Shown piece after piece: positions 26,596 to 37,450 of a stretch of DNA of 64,000 bases. This stretch comes from Rhizobium sp. NZLR1 (GTDB lineage: Bacteria; Pseudomonadota; Alphaproteobacteria; Rhizobiales; Rhizobiaceae), in contig NZ_CP071635.1 in the NCBI RefSeq assembly GCF_017357385.1, forward strand, positions 62,001-126,000, read 5' to 3'. Below the pieces are notes generated by a model. That model searched no databases and was not told the DNA's origin. It saw only the letters and a program-made list of their open reading frames with translations. How positions within the stretch are numbered: position 1 is the stretch's first letter; every line of letters starts with the position of its first letter. A program made the position numbers and the translations under genes.

Positions 26596-26692
26596 AGAGT
26601 CACCTCTTTCGATCTGGCCGCGGCTCAAGGGCGGTCCAGAAACATGCGTCGCTTAAGCCGTTGCGCGTTTTTTACGCGCGAACGCTATGTTC

Positions 26693-28189
26693 TCACCCAG
26701 CAACCGCCGCCAAAGCGCGGTCATTTTTCCAGGGCGCGTCGTAGAGACGCCAAACTGGATTGTTGATCGCCATGTCCATATCCCGAGCGAAAATCGCGAA
26801 GCCGTCATAACCGTGATACGGACCAGAATAGTCCCAGGAGTGCATCTGACGGAATGGAATGCCCATTTTCTGCACCGGGTATTTTTCTTTAACGCCGGAC
26901 CCGACGAGATCGGGCCGAATTCCCTCGATGAATTTCTCTAGTTCGTAGCTAGTCACGTCATCGTAGATCAACGTGCCTTCTTTTACGTAGTGGCCGGTGC
27001 GCTGATAGTCGTCGCCATGACCGAATTCGTAGCCGGTTCCTACGATTTCCATTCCGAGGTCCTCATAGGCGGTGATGACGTGACGAGGGCGCAATCCGCC
27101 GATGTAGAGCATCACCCGTTTGCCAGAAAGGCGCGGCCAATATTTGTCGACCACAGCCGAAACGAAGGGTCGGTATTTGGCGATGACTGTTTCCGTTCTA
27201 TCTTCGATCTCCGGCCCGAAATGCTTGGCTATGTTGCGCAGCGAGGCTTCGATCTGGAATGGGCCAAAGAAATTATACTCCATCCAAGGAATGGCATATT
27301 TTTCCTCCATGTGTCTGGAGATGTAATTCATCGACCGATAGCAGTGAATGAGGTTGAGCGTAGCTCTCGGAGCGCGCTCCACTTCGGCGAGAGTTGCATC
27401 TCCCGACCAGTTGCCGACCACGCGCAATCCGATCTCTTCGAGCAGGATGCGCGACGCCCATGCATCGCCGCCAATGTTATAGTCGCCTATGACATTGACG
27501 TCGTAAGGACCCGGCTCGAATTTTAAGTCTTTCTTGTCGAAGACCCAATCTCGAATTGCGTCGTTGGCGATGTGGTGGCCAAGCGATTGCGACACACCAC
27601 GGAAGCCTTCGCAGCGCACCGGCACGACGGTCGTCGTATGTTCTTTGGCCTTTTTTCGCGCTACGGCCTCAATGTCATCGCCAATCAGACCGATCGGACA
27701 TTCGGACTGCAGGCTGATGCCATTGCTTAGCGGGAAAAGCTCAGCAATCTCGTCGATGACCTTTTCCAGTTTCTTGTCACCGCCGAAAACGATGTCCTTC
27801 TCCTGGAAATCGGAGGTAAATTGCATCGTCACGAAAGTGTCGATGCCTGTCAGACCGACGTAATAGTTGCGACGTTGCGACCAGGAGTATTGACCGCAGC
27901 CGACCGGCCCGTGTGAAATGTGAACCATATCCTTGATGGGTCCCCAGACGACGCCCTTTGAACCGGCATACGCGCATCCGCGGATCGTCATCACGCCAGG
28001 AACAGACTTGATGTTCGACTTTACCTCGCATTCGCTAATCGTGTTTGGGTCCTCGCCGGCGTCCTTTTCGCTCGTTGCCACGCTAAGGTGTTTACTGCGG
28101 CGCTTCGCTGCTTTGCCCGGATATTGCGACAGCACGTCTGCTATAAGCTTCGCGTGGAAGCCACTGTCATTGTCGTATTTGAGGCTCAT
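26693..28189 (-). CDS. nifD: Nitrogenase MoFe protein alpha chain
   Basis: 498 residues. P-cluster Cys in [20 protein letters not shown] and [19 protein letters not shown], then [16 protein letters not shown]. The FeMo-co ligand region is [20 protein letters not shown], and [20 protein letters not shown] supplies the homocitrate/His side. Located 116 bp downstream of nifH and 97 bp upstream of nifK. All recognised ligands are present. Confidence 0.96.
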   Translation of the reverse strand: MSLKYDNDSGFHAKLIADVLSQYPGKAAKRRSKHLSVATSEKDAGEDPNTISECEVKSNIKSVPGVMTIRGCAYAGSKGVVWGPIKDMVHISHGPVGCGQYSWSQRRNYYVGLTGIDTFVTMQFTSDFQEKDIVFGGDKKLEKVIDEIAELFPLSNGISLQSECPIGLIGDDIEAVARKKAKEHTTTVVPVRCEGFRGVSQSLGHHIANDAIRDWVFDKKDLKFEPGPYDVNVIGDYNIGGDAWASRILLEEIGLRVVGNWSGDATLAEVERAPRATLNLIHCYRSMNYISRHMEEKYAIPWMEYNFFGPFQIEASLRNIAKHFGPEIEDRTETVIAKYRPFVSAVVDKYWPRLSGKRVMLYIGGLRPRHVITAYEDLGMEIVGTGYEFGHGDDYQRTGHYVKEGTLIYDDVTSYELEKFIEGIRPDLVGSGVKEKYPVQKMGIPFRQMHSWDYSGPYHGYDGFAIFARDMDMAINNPVWRLYDAPWKNDRALAAVAG

Positions 28190-28305
28190 TGACCCTACCC
28201 CTTAGAAAATCCGGATGAAGCCTCATTGGCGAAACCTCCCTCACGGGATGGCGAGCGCTTTGCGTGTCGCTGCACGCTCGTATCAGTGTGATCACTGGGC
28301 AGCTA

Positions 28306-29220
<915 letters not shown>

Positions 29221-29266
29221 TTATCCCGCAACGCGGATGCGGAGGCCGTTCCGCTGCCTCGCAATA

Positions 29267-29286
29267 GCTCTCAAGATTCGTGCCAG
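29267..29286 (-). promoter_or_regulatory. Sigma-54 promoter of nifH
   Basis: Minus strand CTGGCACGAATCTTGAGAGC: perfect -24 block (TGGCACG), with the -12 block TTGA instead of the usual TTGC. The same sequence is found at 57.2 kb and the TTGA variant again at rpoN2. Confidence 0.8.
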
Positions 29287-29372
29287 GCAGGCCGATTGAG
29301 CTGACCAACAATAATTAACTGCTGTTTCAGCTACCTGGACGGAAAATACGCGATTGGGCGAGGAAGAATGCT

Positions 29373-29388
29373 TGTCGCAAAGCCGACA
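29373..29388 (-). promoter_or_regulatory. NifA upstream activator site of nifH
   Basis: TGT-CGCAAAGCCG-ACA, a perfect TGT-N10-ACA, 87 bp upstream of the -24 element. Confidence 0.9.
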
Positions 29389-29539
29389 AAAGTGACGACG
29401 ATCGTAAATGGATGTCGAGAATTTCGGTTAATCGGGCCATCTGGAACTGCGACTTACGACCCATGCAGGAAGAAATTAAGGAGATCGCATTGTCCTCAAT
29501 TTTGGTAGAGGGGGAGTCCCGATCGCCGATGTCTGTCGG

Positions 29540-29683
29540 CGGCAACATGCCGGCATACTTCTTCCTCCAATTGAAGTAGGTCGCCTGACTGATGCGTTGC
29601 GGCAGATCGCAGCAACAGACACCTTCATCACTTTGCTTCAGAATGAACGCCTTCTGCGCGTCCGAAAATTGCGATGCCTTCAT
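29540..29683 (-). mobile_element. IS3-family OrfA fragment next to nifH
   Basis: MKASQFSDAQKAFILKQSDE, then RISQATYFNWRKKYAGMLP, is the N-terminal helix-turn-helix of an IS3-group (IS511/IS407-like) OrfA. A substitution run (GVCCCDLPQ) replaces the usual VAEICRKAG. Homology stops after KKYAGMLP, and the frame runs on into the nifH upstream repeat. No OrfB is present. The remnant forms the outer edge of the nifH leader. Confidence 0.7.
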
Positions 29684-30987
29684 CGTTGTTCCTTTCCCAG
29701 CCAGAAAATGCACCGGAAAACTTTAGCTAAAACTGGTCCAGTTTGAAGGGTTCAGATCGGCTGACGAACGCCCTGCTCCGATGGAGCCGGTAAGTTTGTT
29801 GGCGCGGCAAAGTGCTTGCTGGCTGCTGAGTGTTGACCAGCTCAGGCAACTGGGGTAAACGAAGACAGAATATATACGCCAATGAGAAGATAAACCGTCA
29901 CGATGATATCTATGCTGCATATAGCCACTTTCCGGACATGACCTTGCATCGGGCAGCTATCGGCGTCAGTCGTCCATTGATGGGCTGGGGCCAACACCGG
30001 AGCCAGGGGCCGCAGGAAGATGCTCCTATTCGCTTCGACAGATCAACGAACTCCGTGCTTATCTCGCTTCGGCCCATCCGAAAGAGGCTTTGAAGTTTTG
30101 CCCGCAGAGCCTCGAGGGTGAATCGAGCCCGATACGGGAAGCGCGGCTCAAGAACCGATCGTTGTATGAGCTGTCAGGGGTAGCGGTAGGCCGATAAGCG
30201 ATCGAATCGCTGACTTCCACCAATGCGGAGGTAATGGACATCGTATCCAAGGTTTTGGGCCGTCCCCCGATCTATATGTCACAGGCTTCGTGCTCCAGGA
30301 CTGCAGGTAAGGCGAACTCCTAATCCAGGGGACTTAGCAGATGAGCTCACGCACGCAGCGCATACGCTTCATGCTCGCGGCCGCGAAGACCGATATCTGC
30401 AGAGTAACGTTTGGAGAGAAACCTGATGCGAATGCTGCTTAGAGACCCTTGCCTTCCACTCAACTCCACTTTCAAAGGAACATCGTCTTGACTGAATCCG
30501 ATCGCTTTGTGTGGCAGAAACTTGGTTGCCATTTCAAGACCAATGATTTGGCAGTTCTCGTGAGCTCACGCCGACAGTTTACCGCACATCTCCTGGCAGA
30601 TCTTCAAACCATTATCGAGGACCTAGTCGCACCTTGGTCCCCTGAGCTCTTGGGCTTCAGGCCCGCTCGTCTCACGCGAGGATGTTGAGGTGGTCTTTTC
30701 TCTCGCTGAAGCAGAGCGCAGCCCTTCGAGAGGCATGAGGAAACGGTAAGAAGACACATCGTAGAGCAAGACGATGAAGACGATTGCGGTTCCTGCTGAC
30801 GCTTGCAAGACGTCCAGCGCGTCATGCCGGTACTTCCCCGCTGTTCGTGCGGTGGAATATCTGGCGCCGACAATCGCCGCGTAGGACGTCTTCTACATGC
30901 CGCTTTAAGTCATTGGCTGTCGGCAGCGCTTGCCGGTCACCTTCCGCCCTTTCATCGCATAGAGAGTGAAGTGCCATCAGGTCCGGA
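29684..30987. other. Degenerate DNA, no recognised gene
   Basis: Several short frames on both strands (for example around 30000-30200 and 30450-30690) but none carries a motif I can name, and starts lack ribosome binding sites. It looks like decayed accessory DNA. Confidence 0.4.
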
Positions 30988-32181
30988 CAACCCTTGCCGA
31001 CGCTGCCGATGTGGCGCGTCAATCACATCGAGCCCTCGCCCGAGATGTTGGCGTTACGCGCCAACGGTCCGATCCACCGCGTGCGCTTCCCGTCCGGGCA
31101 CGAAGGTTGGTGGGTAACAGGCTAAGAGGAAGCTAAGGCGGTACTGTCCGACTCGGCGTTCCGGCCCTCGGGAATGCCCCCGGCGGCATTCACCCCGGCT
31201 ACGGTGATTCTCGGTTCGCCGGGGTGGCTGGGCTCGCACGAGGGCAGCGAGCATGCCCGGTTACGCACGATCGTGGCGCCGGCCTTTAGCAACCGCAGGG
31301 TGAAGCTGCTCGCGCAGCGAATCGAGGCGATCGCCGCGCAGTTGTTCGAGACGCTGGCGGCCCAGCCCCAGCCCGCCGACCTGCGGCACTACCTCTCCTT
31401 TCCGCTTCCGGCCATGGTCATCAGCGCGCTGATGGGCGTGCCCTACGAGGATCACGCCTTTTTCGCCGAGCTGTCCGATGAAGTGATGACGCACCAGCAT
31501 GAAAGCGGCCCGCGTAGCGCGGCGCTCCTGGCCTGGGAAGAATTGCGCACCTACATTCGCGGCAAGATGCGAGGCAAGCGCCAGGATCCGGGCGACAACC
31601 TGCTGACGGATCTGCTCGCGGCGGTCGACCAGGGCAAGGCGACCGAGGAAGAGGCGATCGGCTTGGCCGCGGGCATACTAGTGGCGGGGCACGAGAGCAC
31701 CGTCGCACAGATCGAATTAGGCCTGCTGGCCATGTTCCGCCATCCGCAACAGCGCGAACGCCTGGTCGGCGATCCATCCCTCGTGGACAAGGCAGTGGAG
31801 GAAATCCTGCGCATGTACCCGCCGGGCGCGGGCTGGGACGGCATCATGCGCTATCCGACGACCGACGTGACCATCGCGGGCGTGCATATTCCCGCGGAGA
31901 GCAAGGTGCTGGTCGGCCTGCCGGCGACGTCGTTCGATCCACGCCATTTCGACGACCCGGAAATCTTCGACATCGGACGCGCCGAAAAACCGCACCTGGC
32001 GTTCTCCTACGGGCCGCACTACTGCATCGGCGAGGCGCTTGCCAGGCTGGAACTCAAGGTGGTGTTCGGTTCGATCTTCCAGCGCTTCCCCACGCTGCGC
32101 TTGGCCGTGGCGTCTGGAGAACTGAAGTTGCGCAAGGAGATCATTACTGGCGGGTTCGAGGAGTTGCCGGTGCTCTGGTGA
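30988..32181 (+). pseudogene. Cytochrome P450 of the rhizobial gibberellin operon (CYP112-like), nonsense-interrupted
   Basis: Homology begins at about 30988 (QPLPTLPMWRVNHIEPSPEM) without a good start codon. It continues to WWVTG, where an in-frame TAA at about 31122 replaces the Tyr expected in WVTGYEEAKAVLSD, and is then open to 32181. Intact P450 features downstream: I-helix GILVAGHESTVAQ, ExxR in EEILRMYPPG region, haem loop FSYGPHYCIGEALARLELK. In other rhizobia CYP112 is the first gene of the gibberellin operon. The following P450, ferredoxin and diterpene synthase genes are absent here. The downstream ORF alone lacks the first ~60 residues. Confidence 0.8.
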
Positions 32182-33142
32182 TGCGCGGACACCACCGGGA
32201 ATCGCGATCTTTCCGCAATTTGCCGGCGCACCTATATGGAGGCGTGCGGCCAAGCTGCTTTCGCGTTCTCCTGTTGCGGGGAGGGGTGGCCCGACCATCC
32301 CGACACCCGCGTCCCTTGGCCCACATGCCATGTGAAGGCGGGAACATGGTGCAAGCGTCCGTCCGGTCATCGCGCCGCCGAGCTTCATATCGAGCACGCC
32401 GCCATTGCGGCCGGCGCGGCGCAGCTATTCCCTCGATCTGCAGGACATTCAACATGGGTGATAAGAGCGTAGAGGACTCCCATCGGCGGCACGGAACCGA
32501 AAACGAGCCTGACCGCCCCGCCTTGAGCGCGGACGGTCAATGCGTGCCGACTATCGGAAGGCGCAACATCAACGACGGCTTGCCGGGATACAGCCCGGCC
32601 TATTCGGCGGTCCTGCGATCGAGCATCGCTATCGGAACGCGCCGCACCCTTTGCAAGACGGCTGGATGCCTGACTACGAGATCGAGCGGTTTCAAGACCT
32701 GACGCCTGAGCAGCAGGCGCAGCGTCCTGCCGCCGATCCGCAAACGCCGTGGACGCACCACCATCAACGGCTGCGAAACATGGCGGGAACGGGATGGCTC
32801 GATGTTCACGACCACCCGCGACCGCCTCACGCGCAAGCGCATCATGCCGCTCTTTCGAAGCGCTCATAGGAGGATCGCCCAAGCCGACATTGCGAAACGT
32901 GCGCATCGATCTTGACCCCGTGGACTAGGCCACCATTACCGCCGCGTTGGTCTTCTGGCGCGATGCGAAAACCCGCCCGGACGAGTTGGAACATCTGTCA
33001 TGCGGGTTGGCGAATTCGCCGCCCTCGATGCGCAGGGTATCGACAAGCTCGCCGCCGCGATCAACCAACGGCGACCTTCCCGGTGATGACGCGTGGAATT
33101 GACGGGGATGATCGAGGATCAGGAGAGGAGGGCGAGTGCGTC
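32182..33142. other. Degenerate DNA, no recognised gene
   Basis: High-GC region with several overlapping frames on both strands. I could not assign any. It follows the P450 remnant where the rest of a gibberellin operon would be expected, but I see no ferredoxin or short-chain dehydrogenase motif. Confidence 0.35.
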
Positions 33143-33272
33143 ATGCGTTATGACAATGAGCGCGGCAAGGGCGATCATCGCCATCTGTGATATCGAGGAA
33201 CCGATGGAATTCACAACGCTGGAAGCATTGTTCGATGCATTTCAGGCGGACATGGAAAGGATACTCGCATGA
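33143..33272 (+). pseudogene. TumE-family toxin, frameshifted C-terminal remnant
   Basis: RYDNERGKGDHRH is the hallmark of the TumE (DUF6516) toxin family. It then needs a one-base shift near 33188 to continue as DIEEPMEFTTLEALFDAFQA and DMERILA. No N-terminal part is found upstream. Its stop overlaps the TumA start (ATGA), preserving the usual toxin-antitoxin order. Confidence 0.6.
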
Positions 33273-33628
33273 GGACGCTCGTCATCAGACTAAGCTCGAT
33301 TGCCGATGCCAAGGCCCGCTTCGTGAATGCGGGGCAAAAGGCATTGGAAGGCGTCGTCGTTCCTGCTACGCCGTCGGTGAATTTTCCAAGCTACGACGAC
33401 ATGCACAGGGTGCTTGCGCCGCCGCGGCTTGCGATCGTGAAGGCGATGGCAGGGCAGGGGCCGCTGGCGATACGGGAAGTCGCCCGACGTGTCGGCCGGG
33501 ACGTGCAGGCCGTCCATAAGGATGTGACGACGCTTGTCAACGCGGGTGTCCTGGACCGGACCGACGCCGGCGTCGAATTCCCCTATGACCAGCTTCATTT
33601 CGAGTTCGATGTGAACGCGGCCGCCTGA
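33269..33628 (+). CDS. TumA-like HTH antitoxin
   Basis: 119 residues. A winged-helix region GPLAIREVARRVGRDVQAVH then DVTTLVNAGVLDRTDAGVEF matches MarR-like antitoxins that pair with TumE toxins. The N-terminal half (VNFPSYDDMHRVLAPPRLAI) is typical of the same group. Complete, while the toxin partner in front is broken, so it may persist as an orphan antitoxin or repressor. Confidence 0.7.
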   Translation: MRTLVIRLSSIADAKARFVNAGQKALEGVVVPATPSVNFPSYDDMHRVLAPPRLAIVKAMAGQGPLAIREVARRVGRDVQAVHKDVTTLVNAGVLDRTDAGVEFPYDQLHFEFDVNAAA

Positions 33629-33940
33629 TCCGGTAGCCAATCAGGCCATCGTTTTCTGGCCGCACTGGGTTTCGGTTTGTATCCGTGCGACCGCCTCTTC
33701 CTCCCGAGGGAAATGGTAGACTTCCCTCTTGGCACCAGAGCCGATGCGCCCCCAGCGCCGCGTCAAGCAGACCTCCCCAAATAACGTCGGCTCGATTGAC
33801 ATAGCGTAAAATCGGGCCATGTTTTTCGAAGCGTCGAAGGTATGCATCCGGTGAAGGCCGCAGGTTAGGCTGCTTGAGCGTTCAGTCCTTGTGGCTGCCA
33901 ATTCAGCAAACAAATGAAAAACTGCTGTGCAAGCTCCGGC
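33629..33940. other. No recognised gene
   Basis: Spacer between the antitoxin gene and the alcohol dehydrogenase fragment. No motif seen. Confidence 0.35.
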
Positions 33941-34072
33941 CTGCGGGCGGAGGATGCGATGAAACAGCAGAAGCGCATCCTGGTCAACAATCCGCGCAAG
34001 CTCGACTACGACCAGGCCTGGGCGATCTATGCCAGCGCGCTTGCGGGCCGCGGCCCGGCCGCAGGCGAGTGA
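33941..34072 (+). pseudogene. Iron alcohol dehydrogenase, C-terminal fragment
   Basis: AEDAMKQQKRILVNNPRKLD then YDQAWAIYASALAG is nearly the same as the end of the intact alcohol dehydrogenase at 57381-58553 (AEDAMKQKDRLLVNNPRELD, YDQVRAIYAKALAG). Only about the last 42 residues remain. It is immediately upstream of phaE. Confidence 0.85.
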
Positions 34073-34117
34073 GCCGGCCATCCCCCGAGCTCGGACGACC
34101 AACCGGAATTCTCGCAG

Positions 34118-34780
34118 ATGCTGCTGCGCATGTCGGAAATGTGGCGCAGCAACATGGAGCAGTCAGGGGAGGTTGGAAAATTGTGGTTCAACTCGATGAT
34201 GCCCTTTTTCACCACGCGCGCGGCTGACAGCAGCTTGTTTGCCGCCGCGCAGGGCAGCGAGATCTCAAAAACCATCAAGCACATGGTGGAAAGCCCGCGC
34301 CTTGCCGACATGTGGAACCTCGACCGACAGGTCTACGCGCTGATGGCGGCCTGGATGGACGTGGGCCAACGCATGGCGACCTATCACGCCATCGCCACCG
34401 TGCCGTGGAGCAAGGCCTATGAACGCTACAGCGCGACGCTCGCCGACACGAAGGAAGGAGACGCCAAGGATTTCGGCTGGCGCAAGGCCTTCGACAAATG
34501 GAGGGACATTGCCAACGAGGAACTGATCAGCAACCTGCGCTCTAAGGATTTCCTCGCCGCGCAGCGCGAATTGCTGCTCGCCGGGCTGGACCTGCGCACC
34601 TGCCAGCAGCAAATGACCGACAGCGTCGCCAAGCTGTTGGGCGTTCCGAGCCAGCACGACTTCGACGAGCTGACGCGGCAGTTCACGGAACTCAGGCGGG
34701 AGCTGCGCGCCAGCCTCAGGGCACAGCGCGATGCGGCCGAAGGTGCACGCGGTGTCGCCACACAACCAGGAAAGGGATGA
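34118..34780 (+). CDS. phaE: PhaE-like subunit of class III PHA synthase
   Basis: 220 residues from the first ATG (34118); the frame is open back to the preceding stop and the true 5' end may be lost. Helical protein with the PhaE pattern YERYSATLAD, then FDKWRDIANEELISNLRSKD, then AAQRELLLAGLDLRTCQQQM and a C-terminal RQFTELRRELRASL coiled coil. PhaE partners PhaC in short-chain polyhydroxyalkanoate synthesis. An ATG 3 bp after the stop (34784, MTEPRETAHASNDSLTAH) could be the beginning of phaC, but it runs out within ~20 codons, so the catalytic subunit is missing here. Confidence 0.65.
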   Translation: MLLRMSEMWRSNMEQSGEVGKLWFNSMMPFFTTRAADSSLFAAAQGSEISKTIKHMVESPRLADMWNLDRQVYALMAAWMDVGQRMATYHAIATVPWSKAYERYSATLADTKEGDAKDFGWRKAFDKWRDIANEELISNLRSKDFLAAQRELLLAGLDLRTCQQQMTDSVAKLLGVPSQHDFDELTRQFTELRRELRASLRAQRDAAEGARGVATQPGKG

Positions 34781-34977
34781 GCCATGACCGAACCCCGCGA
34801 AACCGCACATGCAAGCAACGATAGTCTTACCGCACACTCGTCTCGCAGATCGCACGAATACGACGTCCGGACCGGCCTGATCGGCCTGGAGAGAGGTGTA
34901 GTGGTAGGTGGTCCGATCGAAGTTCAACGGCCCACAGGCACGCCGGATCGAGACCATCTAATCCCGGCACATGTCCT

Positions 34978-35394
34978 TCACCCCTCCCGCTTCCGAGCAG
35001 GCCCTGGGCGTTTCGGCGAATGGACCTCCCGCAACATATTGAGCTCCAGCGTCTGCTCTGCGACAATCCGTTTCAACCGGGCGATTTCGTCTTCGAGCTG
35101 CTTCCGCTTCTTCACCTCCGGAATGGCATCACTCGCGTCCCGAGGCGTGCCCGCTTCTGGCGAAGACTTCCTGAGATCTTCGCGGATCCCCGCGATGGTG
35201 AGTCGTCTGTCTTTTCTAAGCGATGCGATACGCTTTAACCGCGTAACGTGGTCAGCGTCGTACCGCCGGTGGCCCTTTTCCGAGCGATCCGGTACGATGA
35301 GACCCTCCTTCTCCCAAAGCCGAAGTGTCGATGCAGAAACTCCCGCTAGACGTGCAGCTTCCGCAACGCGATAGATTTTCTTTTTGTGGTCCAT
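34978..35394 (-). CDS. MerR-family regulator
   Basis: 138 residues from the ATG at 35394 (MDHKKKIYRVAEAARLAGVS). Winged HTH: STLRLWEKEGLIVPDRS, then GHRRYDADHVTRLKRIASLR. A dimerisation coiled coil follows (KKRKQLEDEIARLKRIVAEQ). The sequence ends soon after, so the C-terminal effector domain usual in this group (often a cupin) is absent. The target and signal are unknown. It is transcribed toward phaE. Confidence 0.75.
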   Translation of the reverse strand: MDHKKKIYRVAEAARLAGVSASTLRLWEKEGLIVPDRSEKGHRRYDADHVTRLKRIASLRKDRRLTIAGIREDLRKSSPEAGTPRDASDAIPEVKKRKQLEDEIARLKRIVAEQTLELNMLREVHSPKRPGPARKREG

Positions 35395-35811
35395 CTCGGC
35401 ACTTTCGTTCAGCCGCAATTTTGCCGGTTAGAAATACGCTCGATCCAAGGAAGCGTCTTGAACGCTGCATTGTTTGCAAAACGCGTTCGCACAGGGAAAG
35501 ACACGGGCACATTTGGAGAAAAATACCCGTGGCAGATCGAAATCAGTGTGGGATTTCATAGCCATGTGTTCGATCACTCGCAACAGCGACGCTGGCGAAT
35601 TTATCAGACAGGTCAGCGAGAAGGCGCCTTTCAAGGGCTGATCCTGCTCACCTGCGGCGTTGGGCCACATCATCCGCTTCCTCGCACCGATCACTACCGA
35701 GGAAAAATGCTTTCGGCACATCGCTCGCATTGCTTGCAGAGCGCGCAGGCCTGTCGACTGGTATCTTCATGTTCGTGCTCTCCGAGGATTCCCATTTATC
35801 GGCACGAAATT
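35395..35811. other. No recognised gene
   Basis: Upstream of merR and before the dehydrogenase fragment. No motif assigned. Confidence 0.35.
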
Positions 35812-35958
35812 CACGGAGAACGAGAAGGTGCGCAAGCTCACCTTCACCGGCGCGAGCAATGTCGGCAAGATCCTGATGCTCCAGGGCGCCAACGAGATCA
35901 TGAAACGCGGCGCCGAGCTTGGTGGCAACGCCGCTTATCGTTTTCGATGACGCCTCGC
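35812..35958 (+). pseudogene. Succinate-semialdehyde dehydrogenase, internal fragment
   Basis: IGTKFTENEKVRKLTFTGAS then NVGKILMLQGANEIMKRGAE and LGGNA correspond to the NAD-binding middle of the intact enzyme at 39479-40930 (VKKLSFTGSTEVGRILMAQS, LGGNAPFIVFDDAD). About 45 residues only. Confidence 0.75.
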
Positions 35959-36108
35959 GGCGAGTAGGAGCATAGCGGACCGCCTCGGCTGTCTTGGACT
36001 TGCCGGAGGCCACTAGTTTCTGTTTATGGACTCCGAGCACGTGTGTGTGGCCAAACACCGCCAGTCCCTGCTGGCTCGCCTTAAGCAAAAGGGAGGGCCA
36101 GCCCGCTC

Positions 36109-37284
36109 CTATTTGGCCTCAAGGAATGCTCGAATTCGCTCTCCCGCCTGAGCAATGCTCAACACGCCATCCATGTGCCCTCGCGTGCCTTCCAGTTCGA
36201 CGAATTCGACCGGCGTACCGTCGGATTTAATAATCGTTCCTGTCTCCCGCACTGCATTTCCAGGAAAAATCAGGTCTTCGTCGGTATAGATCAGCATCAC
36301 GGGCACATCGATATTCAGAAGCCCTTTGTAGAGGCAGTCTTTGGGCTGTCCAGCGACGAACAGCTGATTGGCGCGCGCGAGATAAAGGAAATGGTTCGCA
36401 TCTGACTGGGCTACTCGTGCTGCGCCCGCCTCGTTCAGCTTCGTGACAACCCTATAATCATTCGCCCAACTCTGCCCGGGATCCGCACCTTCGCTGGCCC
36501 AGTCACGCCCAAATGTACCGTCGGTCCATTCTGCCGAATTTGCCTGCAGTGTTAAAGTCTTCATCGCTTGAGCCAGCCCTGCATTCGGCGCCTGGCCTGT
36601 GTAATAATCTCCACCGTTCCAGTTTGGATCCAGTTTGATCGGCGACGCCCAGACGTCCAGCCACGCGATAAGGTTCGCGTCTGCCCAACCAGAGGAAATG
36701 ACCGGAATCACCCGCTCCAACTTGTCGGGATAGCGTGCTGCCCATTCATAGCTTTGCAGCCCTCCCATGGAGGCGCCCATGACAGCATGCCATTTCCCGA
36801 TCCCCAGTTGCTCCATCAGCCCTTTCTGCGTATCAACGAAATCGCCGATTGTCATGATCGGGAAATCCATACCCCAAGGCTTTCCTGTTTTGGGATTGAT
36901 CGTCGCCGGTCCGGTGGTGATGACGTTCGGATCGTTGGCACCGAGATTGACCGGTGTGTCTACCGACACGACAAAGTATTTTTCCGTATCGATGGGCTTG
37001 CCGGACCCGATGATCGCATCCCAATAGCCGGCGCTTACATCCGCCTCCTTATATTTTCCCGCTGCGTGACTGCTTCCACTGAAATAATGCGGAATCAGGA
37101 TGGCATTATCTTTGGCGTCGTTCAGCGTGCCATAGGTTTCATACCCCAGCCGCATTTCGGGAACCGTCCTGCCTCCACGTGTCACGAAGTTCTTCAGGGT
37201 AAATTCCCGCTTCTCAACTAAAGGCTCGTACGCCAATGCCGGGCCGGCCATCATGGCGACAGTGATAAGTATTTTCAGGCGCAT
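36109..37284 (-). CDS. Exported alpha/beta hydrolase of the homoserine O-acetyltransferase family
   Basis: 391 residues. A signal peptide (MRLKILITVAMMAGPALA) sets it apart from cytosolic MetX. The catalytic Ser is in VMGASMGGLQSYEW, the Asp in LIYTDEDLIFPG and the His in GTRGHMDGV, so the triad is complete. The N-terminal RLGYETYGTLNDAKDNAIL then PHYFSGSSHAAGK is characteristic of MetX-like hydrolases. A periplasmic location makes an esterase or acylase role more likely than methionine synthesis; this is inference. A near-perfect FixK box lies 84 bp upstream, suggesting microaerobic induction. Confidence 0.75.
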   Translation of the reverse strand: MRLKILITVAMMAGPALAYEPLVEKREFTLKNFVTRGGRTVPEMRLGYETYGTLNDAKDNAILIPHYFSGSSHAAGKYKEADVSAGYWDAIIGSGKPIDTEKYFVVSVDTPVNLGANDPNVITTGPATINPKTGKPWGMDFPIMTIGDFVDTQKGLMEQLGIGKWHAVMGASMGGLQSYEWAARYPDKLERVIPVISSGWADANLIAWLDVWASPIKLDPNWNGGDYYTGQAPNAGLAQAMKTLTLQANSAEWTDGTFGRDWASEGADPGQSWANDYRVVTKLNEAGAARVAQSDANHFLYLARANQLFVAGQPKDCLYKGLLNIDVPVMLIYTDEDLIFPGNAVRETGTIIKSDGTPVEFVELEGTRGHMDGVLSIAQAGERIRAFLEAK

Positions 37285-37367
37285 TTACTTCTCCTTGGTC
37301 GGTTACCAACGAAACAAAGTGGTGGCCTCAGCCTTCCAAAGCCGTATCCTAGTCACTGGATTTCACA

Positions 37368-37381
37368 TTGATCCAGGTCAA
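37368..37381. promoter_or_regulatory. Near-perfect FixK/FNR box
   Basis: TTGATCCAGGTCAA differs from TTGAT-N4-ATCAA at one base. Its centre is ~90 bp upstream of the hydrolase ATG at 37284. The gene on the other side ends toward it, so the hydrolase is the only obvious target. Confidence 0.6.
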
Positions 37382-37450
37382 AACTTCTGAGCTTATAAGG
37401 GGCTTATTCGCCCCTGTAGGATCATGTCGCGGCCAGACCGCGGCGACTTC

